Assembly (NCBI GenBank): GCA_914767715.1 | Contig: OU612073.1 | Location: forward strand, 7,378,001-7,442,000 | Length of the DNA stretch: 64,000 bases | Reading direction: 5' to 3' | DNA from: Membranipora membranacea | Taxonomy: Eukaryota > Bryozoa > Gymnolaemata > Cheilostomatida > Membraniporidae | Part shown: piece after piece, positions 32,816 through 43,633 of the stretch | How positions within the stretch are numbered: the first letter of the stretch is position 1 | Layout of the letters: each line of letters starts with the position of its first letter | Notes under the pieces: model-generated | Told to the model about the DNA's origin: nothing | The model's input: only the letters and a program-made list of their open reading frames with translations | Database searches by the model: none | Translations under genes and position numbers: made by a program

Positions 32816-35800
32816 ATGACTGAAGACTTCCAGATGGAACATTCGGGTAAACTGATGACTCCAGGTGATGGATCGAGCTCTGACACAAAATCGTCAACAG
32901 CTAAATCACAGAGGTAAAAGTTGCAAAAGTTTTACATGTCTGGGGGGGGGGGTGGATGGGAGCAAGAGTCTTGGTGGGGCTCATACTAACATGGTATCTC
33001 AATCAAGTTGATCCAATTATGCTGAATCTAGACTGAGCCCTCCTGACTTACCCCCCCCTCCCAGGGGGAGAATGGCTATCAGTAGGAGCTATTCTGAATT
33101 CAGGCAAATTGGCTAGACTTGACATACATCTGATCAGACCTGTTTCAAGTGTCAATATTGCATGTAAAGATCTTAGAAACAGAAACTTTGCTGTTGTTGA
33201 AACTTTGACAAAGGCAACTGAAAATTTGATAATGGCCAGGAGTTAGAGGGCTCTGATGGTTAAGGGTGTATACTTTTGATTAGTGAGGTTCGGATTCAAT
33301 TCCTTAGACTTAGAAATGGATTAATTCTGCAGCTGAATTCCTAGCAAATGTGGGCAGACCGTTCTCTAGTCTAATGTAAAGCTTTATTAAATTAGATTTT
33401 TATGGTTGGGTCATATTGAGATCGCTGTAGAATAATGGCACCTGAATGACAGCTGACACTGAATGTTGGTTTGATGTTAATGTTTATGGTTTATGTAGAT
33501 TTTTTGCAGCAGCACTGCCATTGTCAGATGAGATATCCATCAACAATGCCATCGGATATCAATCAACAACATCTCATATCAAGCCCAACACTGTCAAACC
33601 ATGACATAGATTTGGCTGGTATGGACAGTTTAATTTTTGTAGGAAGGCTAATCATCTAGTATGAGTGTATGGGCGACTTACTGTCTGGTATCTACAGCTT
33701 AATTAATTGCTCATAGGGATGCTATTCATCTACTGAGTATATTTGAGTTCGAATTTTACTCTATATACATGTTTATTGGTTTACCTGATGCAACAAGCAT
33801 CAGACATTATTACTAAGGAGATTGTCCCAAACTCCATGAGTTCAATCTGTCATTGCCTCCCTCGTAAAATGGATGGACAACTCTGATACAACAACGAATT
33901 GGGCTATCAGAGCAGGGAGAGAGATTGAAAAATATAGGAAACACTTATATTGTAACTTCAGAATATAAAAAAATCCATGAACACTGGAAGAAAATGCGAT
34001 GGTCAGGCTAATCAAGATAAGATACCACATTAGAGCATTGTAAACTGAACTATTATGATTATCAGCGTTCAGAATACTTTTACACCAGAATTGTTTCTAG
34101 TCTCACAACAGCAACATTGTTTTACAGGTTCATAGAGGAGCTGAAATGGGATGTGAATATTATTGATCAGCTCCTACATGTGTGTACACCAATAATTCTG
34201 CTGGCTATTGGTATCTCTCTATTGTGCTTTATCAATCCTCCATTGGACAATCCTGAGCCCAAGATTACATGCTGGTGCCCTTCAGAGTTTACTGGGACGA
34301 TGGTGGTTTATGCTCAGGAAGTATGCAGCAATGGTGTCGGAGAACTGCGCAACGTCTCATTTGATGATCCCCAAGATCAACAGAACAGTACAATGGTTAG
34401 TGCGCTGGTGCTGTCTTAGCTAATGTGTTGGCTCTGATGAGCCCTGTTTATGACAAAACAGAGGGTTGGCTGCCCCTAAAGAGTGACGTAAGTTGCCCGA
34501 AGTCCTCGTACTGAGAGTGTGATACATCCTAGAAAACTAGAATGCATCCTAGAGGTGAGGCCATGGTAGACCTCCTAATCGTGAGTGTGCAGCAAGCTGC
34601 CAGAAACTGAAACAGGCACTAATCAGCCATTGACAGTGACACTTTGATCATAGTCGATTGGCCGAGGTTGGCTGATGGGTGGGATTGGAGCCAATGCAAA
34701 GTCAAACGCTACTTCCCTGAATGTACCTTTTTATATATTCATGTAGTGAGTGTGAAAGTTATTTAGTTTCACTTTTTATATCACATGAGGTGCTCTATAT
34801 GTCCTGGAATTGGCTCTCTTTCTCACCTGACAGTAAATCATTTCTGAGCTTGCACCATAGACTTATTAAATACTCTATATAACTCTATGGCCAGCACATT
34901 GGCTAGTGCTGTTGACATCCTGATTACTTTCTTTAGTGTTTTTTCTGCCATTCGGGCCAAATTTGTCTAATTTTTTATGTGAGTACTGAAGTTCAATCAC
35001 CGTTGCTACAACGGCGTCTTACTGATCAGAGGCTGGATGGTACAGCCCACCTCCCCCCAACTGGCGATCATTAATAATCACAATCACAATTCTTTATTTT
35101 TATGACAGGTGAACCTCTCTGACTTTAAGATGACGTCCAACCCATTTGTAATGCCTACATACGAGCTCTTCCAATTTTACTTCTCAATGGCAGTCTACTC
35201 TGTCGTGCCGTTCTTGTTGTGGAGGGTGTTTGGGAGACTTGATGGTGCTGGTATTGTTAGGCTTACCAAGCGTGGCAGCTCTCCTGGTGGTCTTTGTTCA
35301 CCCGGCACCTTGACTCTTCTGTGGTGTGTATACAATTTAATAAATACACTGTGGATCGGCCACTAAATTCTTTTAATTAATTGTCAATTGTTCGTCATGG
35401 AACTTGTTGATGACATAAAACAGATGAGGACCTTAGCCTGGGCAGGCCATGAGAACCTGGTCTGAGAAGTTCAGAGTTGTTCCCCTTAACTAACCAATGT
35501 GATGGCTCTAATTGGTTGTTTCATGGGAACTAGCGGCTGATCAGAGCCAACACATTGATAATCTAGTCCATATAGGCAAAGTGGTAGCAACTTTTAATGC
35601 AGACAAATTGGATCAAACTGGTCTTTACCTGATCTGGGAGTTTGGGACAACCTGCCAAACTCCCTGGTCGTATGTGTCATATTTAGCAATTGCACAAAGA
35701 TATTGATGGGAAGATCATTCTTGATCTTGCCGACGTGTAAAAATGTTGACAAAAACACTCATAACAACATATTATATTAAATGCAGTACTATTGTGCAAT

Positions 35801-37745
35801 TGGTTTGTGTCTGGTTGCTCAAAACTAGCCGACTGTCAGCATTTACGAACCAAAGAACCATGTGTTCAAATTTGCATTGTCTCCTTAAAGTTTAGTCTGT
35901 AGTTATCATCTCTGCCATAATCAGTTAAAAAGCCCATATGTACAATTTCTTTTTTACAACTTTATTCTTTTTTTATACTAACAGGTTTGTTGCATGTAAG
36001 ATATTATCTGTGATACTGCTGACTGTAATTTACTTGGATGCTGCCGATATACCTGACAAGTTTAGAAGACAGGAGAACTTTTACTTTGATCATATGAAAG
36101 ACATGGAACAATCTCCAGCAGAAACTGTCATGTGTTCATTTAATGTAAGCTTGATGTTTGTCGACGCAACACAAGTAAAATCTAAGTATGCGTAATTTCA
36201 CTTACTTACTCATAACAAAAAAATTGCTGCTGCTTCTGTAAGTGAGAGGTTATATACTGAAATAGATCATTGCATATCTCACCATTCTTATCATGCAGGT
36301 TCATCATCTACCTGCAATCATTTATCTCACCCCCAGTCCCTGGCTTTTCACAACTTTCTGCAAAACTTAAGCCACGAGGTGACAATTTAGGATTTTACAG
36401 AATTCTATGAGCACAAATTTACTTGACTCACAGTACTGGTTTAAAAACTGCTAGACAACATATCCCTGTTGTGGAAGAGTAGGCTATCTTGCCTGTAAAT
36501 TTGTAGTTACCCTCGAAAAATAAATAAATGTAAGCTAGAGTTTACTTTAGCTAGTTTGTGGGGTGACCTAATGTTAGCATTAAATTCTGGCTAGCATAGG
36601 TAAGGGGTCTATATGAAGGAAAGAGAGTGAGTAAATATAGCTATTTCTATATATGGGCAAAGGCAAACATTTCCTCCTGTGAATACCTTACTGATATGTA
36701 TATGTATTCTTTTCTATTTTAGATCTTCATTTTAGGCTCTCCTCGTGGCTACAGTGTACCGTGTTCCATAACACCTCCCAAAACTGACGGCGGTGAGCGT
36801 TATATGTTCATGCTATACACCTTCTCTCGTTTAACAAGAGTTGTGTCGATCTGGTTGCTCATTGTACTCTTAGCTAACGCCATCAACGCTGTCACCGTGG
36901 CTGTTACTTTTCTTCTAAGCTTTGTAGAGAAATGGAGGAACTCTATGGTCAGCAGGTAGGCACACATCATGATGGACGACTTACTGAGCCCAAAAATATC
37001 CTTTTGATAAATTGAAGTTGTCTTTTCAATACCAATGAAGCGTCTGTGAAATAGACTACATAACTTACATGGGCCTGCAAACCCGCATGGAGCCAACATG
37101 TTGGCTCTGATCTTATGGGCTGGGTGGGACACAGCCCACTACCCACCCACCAGTTAAGAAGAGCCGATGCATTGGTTACTCTGCTTAACAACAACTAAAG
37201 TTCCTCACCAAAGAGACACCTTTCATTCATGCAAGCTTATCAACATATCTTTGTTGAAAAAAATAATACGATGGAGTTAAATATTTTTGCACTGAAGTCT
37301 CATTTTTTCCATTTTACAACCTCCAACAAATCATTGATCTGCGTTCTATCAGTACTGATATGTCTGCTCTGAGTCTATTTGAAGTGATAATGATCCATTT
37401 TGCAGGAGGGACAACCGTTGCCTGATTTTCTTTTATTGTGTGAGAATACACACACTTTCAAAATCATCGTTATCATCAATACACAGCATTCGGATATTCT
37501 TACCTTACTTGGGATTGTTCTTCCATTTTGTGTTGTGATTGCTAGATTTATCTGGCTTGTGCTGATACTCACTCAAATTGACACAGTTATAAACATACTT
37601 TGTACCTTCCTATAGGTTCATAGGAAGTGGGTCAGGGCTAACAGCCAATCAGCAGACAGCATTTGTATGTGTCATGTCGGCTAGGAACGGACAGACTTTA
37701 CAAGTACAACACCTTCTACAAGAGGCACAGCATAAAGTCAGATAA
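32816..37745 (+). CDS. Innexin/pannexin-like channel protein
   Basis: Six exons join in phase: 32816-32913, 34128-34395, 35109-35323, 35985-36144, 36723-36955 and 37616-37745 (1104 nt; 367 aa plus TAA). A Ser/Thr-rich cytoplasmic N-terminus precedes helix 1 (LLHVCTPIILLAIGISLLCF). The first extracellular loop has CWCPSEFTGTMVVYAQEVC, close to the innexin CW-P-F...Y...C pattern, and several N-glycosylation sequons (NVS, NST, NLS). Helix 2 ends VVPFLLWR, helix 3 is VACKILSVILLTVIYL, loop 2 has cysteines in ETVMCSFN and YSVPCSI, and helix 4 is SIWLLIVLLANAINAVTVAV. The helix 2-3 cytoplasmic loop is short for an innexin, so an exon may be missing or the protein divergent. Glycosylation would favour hemichannel (pannexin-like) use over gap junctions. 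Confidence 0.72.
37083..37182. repeat. Inverted-repeat element in the last innexin intron
   Basis: Left arm CAACATGTTGGCTCTGATCTT and right arm AAGAGCCGATGCATTGGTT are imperfect reverse complements around a GTGGG/CCCAC inner stem. Similar arm sequences (TGTGTTGGCTCTGATGAG; AGAGCCAACACATTGA) occur at 34425 and about 35530, so this is an interspersed family. Confidence 0.45.
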
Positions 37746-38643
37746 AACAACACAGGGAAGACATTGGAACACAATAGAAGAAAGTTGACTTTTTTGCATT
37801 TTGTAAGAAGCCTGCGATGATGAAATAAAATAATAAGAAGCAGTGAGCATGGAAGATGGAACCTTACAGTCTGTGACTTAGAAACAGTTAGAAAGGCCTG
37901 ACCAAAACCAAAATGATTTACGACGTTTGAGTCATAACGCCAGTCCCAAACCAAGTAACTATGGGTCTATCAAGTTTTTGCCTTTTTATATGTACAGGTT
38001 TTGATATTAATTCAGTTCCAGAAACATACAATTATCAAACAAATACAACACATATAATAAATTTGAACTACTTTGAGTGCTCAAACAAATCAACCCGTGG
38101 CGGATGATGTAGCAAGGTTGGGCAAGACAATTGTTGGCAGTCACAGAGGTTGCGCAGCTTACTCACATGCCGCTATAATCCAACAAGCTCAACATGTTAC
38201 AATTGCAACTAACAACAAGGCGGTATGTGCTGCAAGTAGAAAACAGAAAACTGATGACCGCCACAAATAGTCTTTTGCTTGTCATTGAGCCTGCATAGAT
38301 GTGTTTTGCTATTGCTCTCTTTGATATATGTGTTGGTGAGGTGCCTCGGAACATAGTGTAAGCGTTGCATTTGGATGGGGAACCGGAATTATCTCTTAAT
38401 GCACAGCATAATTCATTTTATTCAACAAAGGGAGTGTAGACAGATGACAACCTATATACAGATATGACTTCAATTCATAATGAAGCTTGATATATGTGAT
38501 GCTATTTGCAGTGCTCGGATCTAGAATATAAGTGTTAAAAAAAGATTTCAGGGCTCAGATAACAGTGATTGGGTAGAATTGTCCTCTACCGTAAAAAGAG
38601 AAGACAATAAGTATATATATGTTTCACATTAGAAATACTTTGC
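37746..38643. other. Innexin-like gene 3' UTR and flank
   Basis: An AATAAA-type signal occurs near 37823, about 80 bp after the stop. No further coding exon was seen. Confidence 0.45.
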
Positions 38644-38905
38644 TTATACAAAACCATAGCAATCATGGCCAATCATAGGCCTATATGGACATACAAATGT
38701 ATACTTCAGCTTGCAATGTCTCTTTTTGTAATCTCTTTGAGCATGCTTCTCACATTCACTTAGGATATGGATGACAGTTACAACTCGCTTTCCACACATA
38801 CGGCAGTTACTACCTCCTTGTTCTTTGATGACTTTCGCTCTATAATTCCTTGGAAAAAATGCCTGATCTCGTGCATCCCCTCTGTTTCGTTTATCATCCA
38901 TCCTT
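38644..38905 (-). pseudogene. Non-LTR retrotransposon C-terminal fragment
   Basis: The frame encodes CRMCGKRVVTVIHILSECEK followed by AQRDYKKRH. This is the zinc-finger-like CxxC...H...C tail found after the reverse transcriptase in several non-LTR families. Everything upstream in the same frame lacks RT motifs, so it is a 5'-truncated relic of a different element from the LINE at 2.3-6.6 kb. Confidence 0.65.
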
Positions 38906-38990
38906 TCTACAGCCAATTCCAAGAACATTATTATATTATGAATTATCATGACATGAGCATTAATAGCCGCCATTGCTCATTGTTTGCTCC

Positions 38991-39030
38991 ATAGACAGGA
39001 CATACATACTTGTTGGATGTTTTGTCTATG
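38991..39030. mobile_element. Miniature foldback, CATAGAC family
   Basis: A 40-bp element with ATAGACA and TGTCTATG ends, flanked by exact direct repeats GTTTGCTCC (38982-38990 and 39031-39039). If the element is drawn symmetrically (CATAGACA...TGTCTATG), the duplication is 8 bp. Confidence 0.75.
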
Positions 39031-39295
39031 GTTTGCTCCCCCATTTTGGAGTTGCCCTATCATGTGTTGTTATGACCTCGGAAACTATATTTGGCCATAT
39101 TTTCATACTACTTTGATGTTGGATGGAAGAAACTTTATAGACTAACAGGAGAGATGAATGGCAAAATTGCATCATAATAAATAAGTTGATAACTATAATA
39201 AAACCCTGAAATGAGCTAAAACAACGCAATTGACGGATGTTTAAAATCAATTGACCACTCAGTTGACCCCTTAACATTTTGATACCGACGGGCAC

Positions 39296-39329
39296 TAGCC
39301 TGTCCTTACAAGCTTGCCAAGACAGGCTG
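39296..39329. repeat. Small foldback, TAGCCTG...CAGGCT family
   Basis: A 34-bp unit reading TAGCCTGTCCTTACAAG at one end and TGCCAAGACAGGCTG at the other, the same length and arms as the unit at 22822. No clear flanking duplication. Confidence 0.6.
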
Positions 39330-40916
39330 GGTGCAGGTGTACTCCAACTATCTCCTAATTAAGAGGTGACAAGCCCTCCCCCTACCTGTGAGTGTGACAA
39401 ACCTGTCCTTCACCAATCTATAAATAGTGATTTCTTGCTCTGGTGTTGGTCGACGGCCAACATTTCATAGGCTTCTTTTATTGTGAATCGTTTTAAAAGT
39501 AGTAGTTTATAACAGGATATTCTCTATTTATAAACTCATCTTGTCAACAAATAATGATTATTTTTGGCTGTCTAATGACAGAAACTAATCATGCACTCAC
39601 AAATTTAAATAAGGATTTCAACTATTTCAGATGAGCATGTATGTGTTTGCCAGCCAGTAGAACATGATTAGGATGTAAATAGGTTGGTGATATAACAGGA
39701 ATTAGAATTTTACTTACCTATAGGATGACCCATTAAAATTCATTGGTCTGTGCACGCCTCTAGTGGTTATACATAAATTATTATTTGCGTTGTGACGTTT
39801 TATTTTATCGTATTATTATGCAAGCCTAAAGTCAATGGTTATGCATGTAGCTGTAGCCGGAATTCTTATTCACCGTTGATTAGGGTGAGCCAACCATTCA
39901 TGGGTGAGGAACGTTTGGTGAGGGTTAACCTATGTCTACAGTCCATAGGTAAAACTGGGCAGCTGTATTAATTAACCCCCGGGCCCGCCTGAATCTGAAG
40001 AAGGGAGAGAGCTGTGGTTGAGGGCAATCTCAAGCAGCATTGGCATTGATTCAAAGTTTATCAGCGCCACGCCACACGATAATACTCGTACATCCGCTTC
40101 AAAATCTGGCAACATGACCTTGAAGGTTTCAATGTACCAGGGTTCAGATTTAGAGTAAAATGGAGAATGAAGACCAAGATAATCTGAGGAAGAACAGCTT
40201 CAGTGCTAAATGTGCACAGTATTACAATAAACATTTGTTTTCATAGTTTGATATTTTGTCATCTTTTATTTTTCATGTCCAGGCATTTTGATAGGGCACG
40301 AGCATTTTATTTTCTCGGTCCATGACAGAGATAAATACATGCCCATCCATGTAGGCCATTAGGAGATGTCCCAAGGAACATCGTTCTACAAAAACAGTTG
40401 CTCTGAAATCAAACTTAATTTACCGCCAAAGGCAAATCGTAGTTGACCATATTCTCACAAAAGCTTCTCAAGAATGACTTATCATCCTTCTAAAAAAGAA
40501 AATTCCGCAGAACAGTCTGTTTTTTGCTAATTGGATGATAATTGTTAAACTTGTTAGACATGTAACTTTATCCAGTGACAAAGTAACAACTCTAATCGTG
40601 AACAGTCACACCAGCAAGTGTTTAGGAGGCTCTGTATCTACCAAACAATACCCGCAATCTTAATGATTTATAATTAGATTAATTACGCTGTAAATTAGAC
40701 ATCTGAGGGAAAGCAGTGTTTGGATCATAAGTAGATAATTCCGTGTTCTCTCAACCTGCTGTGGTCTCTACTTTGGTGAACTTAGTAATTATCCAATTCA
40801 ACGGAGCAGACACACTTTTACCTCATAAACAACATTTTAATGACAAAGCAGTGAAATTGGATAATTGTAGAAATTAGAGAAAATTAACATCTCTCGTTTT
40901 CTCAAGTAAATCATCA

Positions 40917-41843
40917 CCTCTAGCGCAAACCGTTGTCCGGAATAATCGTCGGAGGTGAATTAGAGAGTGTTTATGATCACCTAAAATTACCGCAGTGATC
41001 ACTAATGGTCTCTACCTGGGTCAACGACTTTGTCAGAAACAGTTGCCGAAATGAAAGACTTTCAATTTTATGTCTAGACAACCCAAATAGTTTTGCCTGT
41101 TTCAGCAAACGCCTAATAATTATTGTTGTTAGTATTCCTGGATCTGCTCCATAGCTGTAATTTTAAACATTATCAATTATGCAACACTATTTCAACTTTT
41201 TGGCAACATCATCAATCTCACTCTAAAGTCTGAACACTATCAGATTCATAGTTAATTCATTATGACTCAATAGCCACCACTTAAGATCTTGTTTTTTTTA
41301 TTAAAGAACTTTACTGCTATTGTGAAAAAGGTGTAAAATCAATGATCAATCTCACCTCTCCATATCATTACCTCTAGCGCAAACTGTTGTCCGGAATAAT
41401 CGTCGGAGGTGAATTAGAGAGTGTTTATGATCACCTAAAATTACCGCAGTGATCGCTAATGGTCTCTACCTGGGTCAACGACTTTGTCAGAAACAGTTGC
41501 CGAAATGAAAGACTTTCAATTTTATGTCTAGACAACCCAAATCGTTTTGCCTGTTTCAGCAAATGCCTAATAACTATAATTGTTCTTGGTATTCCTGGAT
41601 CAGCCCCAGTAGCTGTAAACTCATAGCTGTAAATTTTAAACATTATAAATAATGCAACACGTATTTCAACTTTTTGGCAATCTCATCAATCTCACTCTAA
41701 AGTCGGCCTTTCACACAATTCATAATTAGTTCATTATGATTCAATAGCCACCACTTAAAATCTTGTTTTTTTATTAAAGGACATTACTGCCATTGAGAAA
41801 AAGGTGTAAAATCAATGATCAATCTCACCTCTCCATATCATTA
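40917..41843. repeat. Tandem duplication, two copies, period 454 bp
   Basis: Copy 1 is 40917-41370 and copy 2 is 41371-41843; both run from CCTCTAGCGCAAAC to CTCCATATCATTA. They are very similar. Differences are single substitutions and short indels, including a few extra bases around 41605-41640. No coding frame spans the unit. Confidence 0.9.
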
Positions 41844-42058
41844 ATCAACGCTACGCCAATCTGATTAATCACGATCTAGGAGGCCTGCATATATAAACAA
41901 AATTTACCACAAACTTTACTTACTTTATTATTAATGAATAATCTCTTTTGTTATTCTTGGGTGTTTCATGTTGTGGTTTCTTACTATTTGGTAATTTTTA
42001 AGAAACTTTACTTGAACCACATGTATTTGTGTAACATTGCTCAATCATAGTTCCCACA

Positions 42059-42088
42059 GAGACTATAGATATATATCTATAGTCTCTG
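42059..42088. mobile_element. Miniature foldback, GAGACTATAG family, copy 1
   Basis: The palindrome AGAGACTATAGATA / TATCTATAGTCTCT. Flanks GTTCCCACA (42050-42058) and GTTCCCATA (42089-42097) match at 8 of 9 bases. Confidence 0.7.
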
Positions 42089-42904
42089 GTTCCCATACAC
42101 TTTTACTGGAGCTCTTTATACATGTGATATGTTAGGATAACTGCTAATAGACCTACTTATTGATACTAATACCAGGGAGGGTGGGATATACTCCTCCCTG
42201 CAAATACAAAATAACTATTTTGAATTTCAAATCATGCTTGCTATTAATTCTAACGTGGAAGTGGAATGTTACTTCATGGAGTTCATAAAAAAAAGTGTCA
42301 TTGAATATGGTTGCCAATAAAAAGTATCCAAAACAAAAAACACTATATTCCCTAGAAATTGTGGTCACAACGTAAAATTTGTGATATCTATCCAAGGGTT
42401 AAAGCTGGACTACTATGACCTTGTATTGTTTGTTTCCCATTCTAGGGATACAGTTTTAATGTAATGTTCGTATCACAGGGTAAGGATCTATCAGTTCACG
42501 TGCATGTACTCCGGGAACGCCCTGTATGGATCAGTTGATAAAACGGTAAAAAGTTACAAATCTGTCAAATCCCTTGACTCACCCCCCTAAGATGTGTCTA
42601 TAATTAACAATTAATGAAGAAACAATTCGATAAAAAAACAATTATTCAAAGATACATCTTTTACTAAACCAAGATTTATTTTAATAAATACATACTTCAA
42701 TAGTAGGCTATTGTAAGCTTTTATCGGATAGACCACGTGCAAAAATCATAATATCAACGGGCATCACCTGCAGGAAATAATATGCCAGTGAGAGTTTGTA
42801 ACATGCCACGTCTTGTTGTCTAGTGTCACAAGAAGATCTATTCGGATCATGTTATGAGCAGAAATTAAAAAAGCGAATATGTACACGCCAGAAGTAGAAG
42901 TGAG

Positions 42905-43410
42905 CATTGGGATGGGAGATTACCCAGATTGTAAGGCAATTTTGCTACATCATGAATTTTAATTGGCGATATAATAATAATAGCCATAAGACTAAGTCTC
43001 TCCCATACCAAGGAGACCAAATGTTATCATATTTTACATGATTAACGTGGCACACCCTGATATGAAATAAATCCAACACAGGAATTAAAAGAGGAAATAA
43101 TATTATGTACACCATAAATAGAAACGTGCATCGGGACGGGATATTACCCAGATGATTTTGACGTAGTATAGAGATTTTTGCCATCGTCATGCAATTTTAT
43201 TTGGCAATATAATAATAATAGCCATCATCCTAGTCTGAGCCCCCCCAGACTCTTCCCCTCACCGTCTAACGCCACCCCCCCCCCATCATTCATATTATAT
43301 CGGGTAAGAACTTAGGCTCTCCCATACCAGAGACAGGCCGAATGTTATTATATATTTAATGTGATTAACTCGGCACACCCTGATATAAAATAAATCCAAA
43401 CAATCAAATT
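42905..43410. repeat. Diverged direct repeat pair
   Basis: Two stretches share ATTACCCAGAT, ATATAATAATAATAGCCAT, CTCTCCCATACCA and GGCACACCCTGATAT in the same order (about 42915-43080 and 43140-43400). The second has an extra C-rich insertion at about 43231-43310. This is an old tandem duplication; neither copy is coding. Confidence 0.75.
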
Positions 43411-43604
43411 GTGATAATCCTGTTAATTCCCTCCACACTACTACTATTTAATAGAGGATTTGTTGTATCGGCTCTAATTGGTCTAATGCTGTACCTGGCC
43501 GTGGATACACAAACATTAATCTACGAATTAATCTCTTGAGATTATTAGAGGTCTGATTTCCGGACCAAGGCACACGGTCCCTGAGATCCTTATCGGTTAT
43601 ACCA

Positions 43605-43633
43605 GAGACTATAGATAATGTCCATAGTCTCTG
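43605..43633. mobile_element. Miniature foldback, GAGACTATAG family, copy 2
   Basis: The same arms as the copy at 42059 (AGAGACTATAG and CATAGTCTCTG). Flanks GTTATACCA (43596-43604) and GTTATACAG (43634-43642) share GTTATAC. Confidence 0.65.

Noticed and set aside
33471-33659. Possible extra exon in innexin intron 1
   Set aside because: With the phase required by exon 1, the candidate acceptors lead to in-frame stops.
39296-39329. A 9-bp target duplication around the TAGCCTG unit
   Set aside because: Flanks GACGGGCAC and GGTGCAGGT do not match beyond chance.
14127-43275. Poly-C/poly-G runs (14127, 16872, 25147, 26899, 32941, 33050, 43241, 43268) as regulatory G-quadruplex sites
   Set aside because: They are simple homopolymer runs, one pair explained by the segmental duplication; nothing in the sequence links them to a function.
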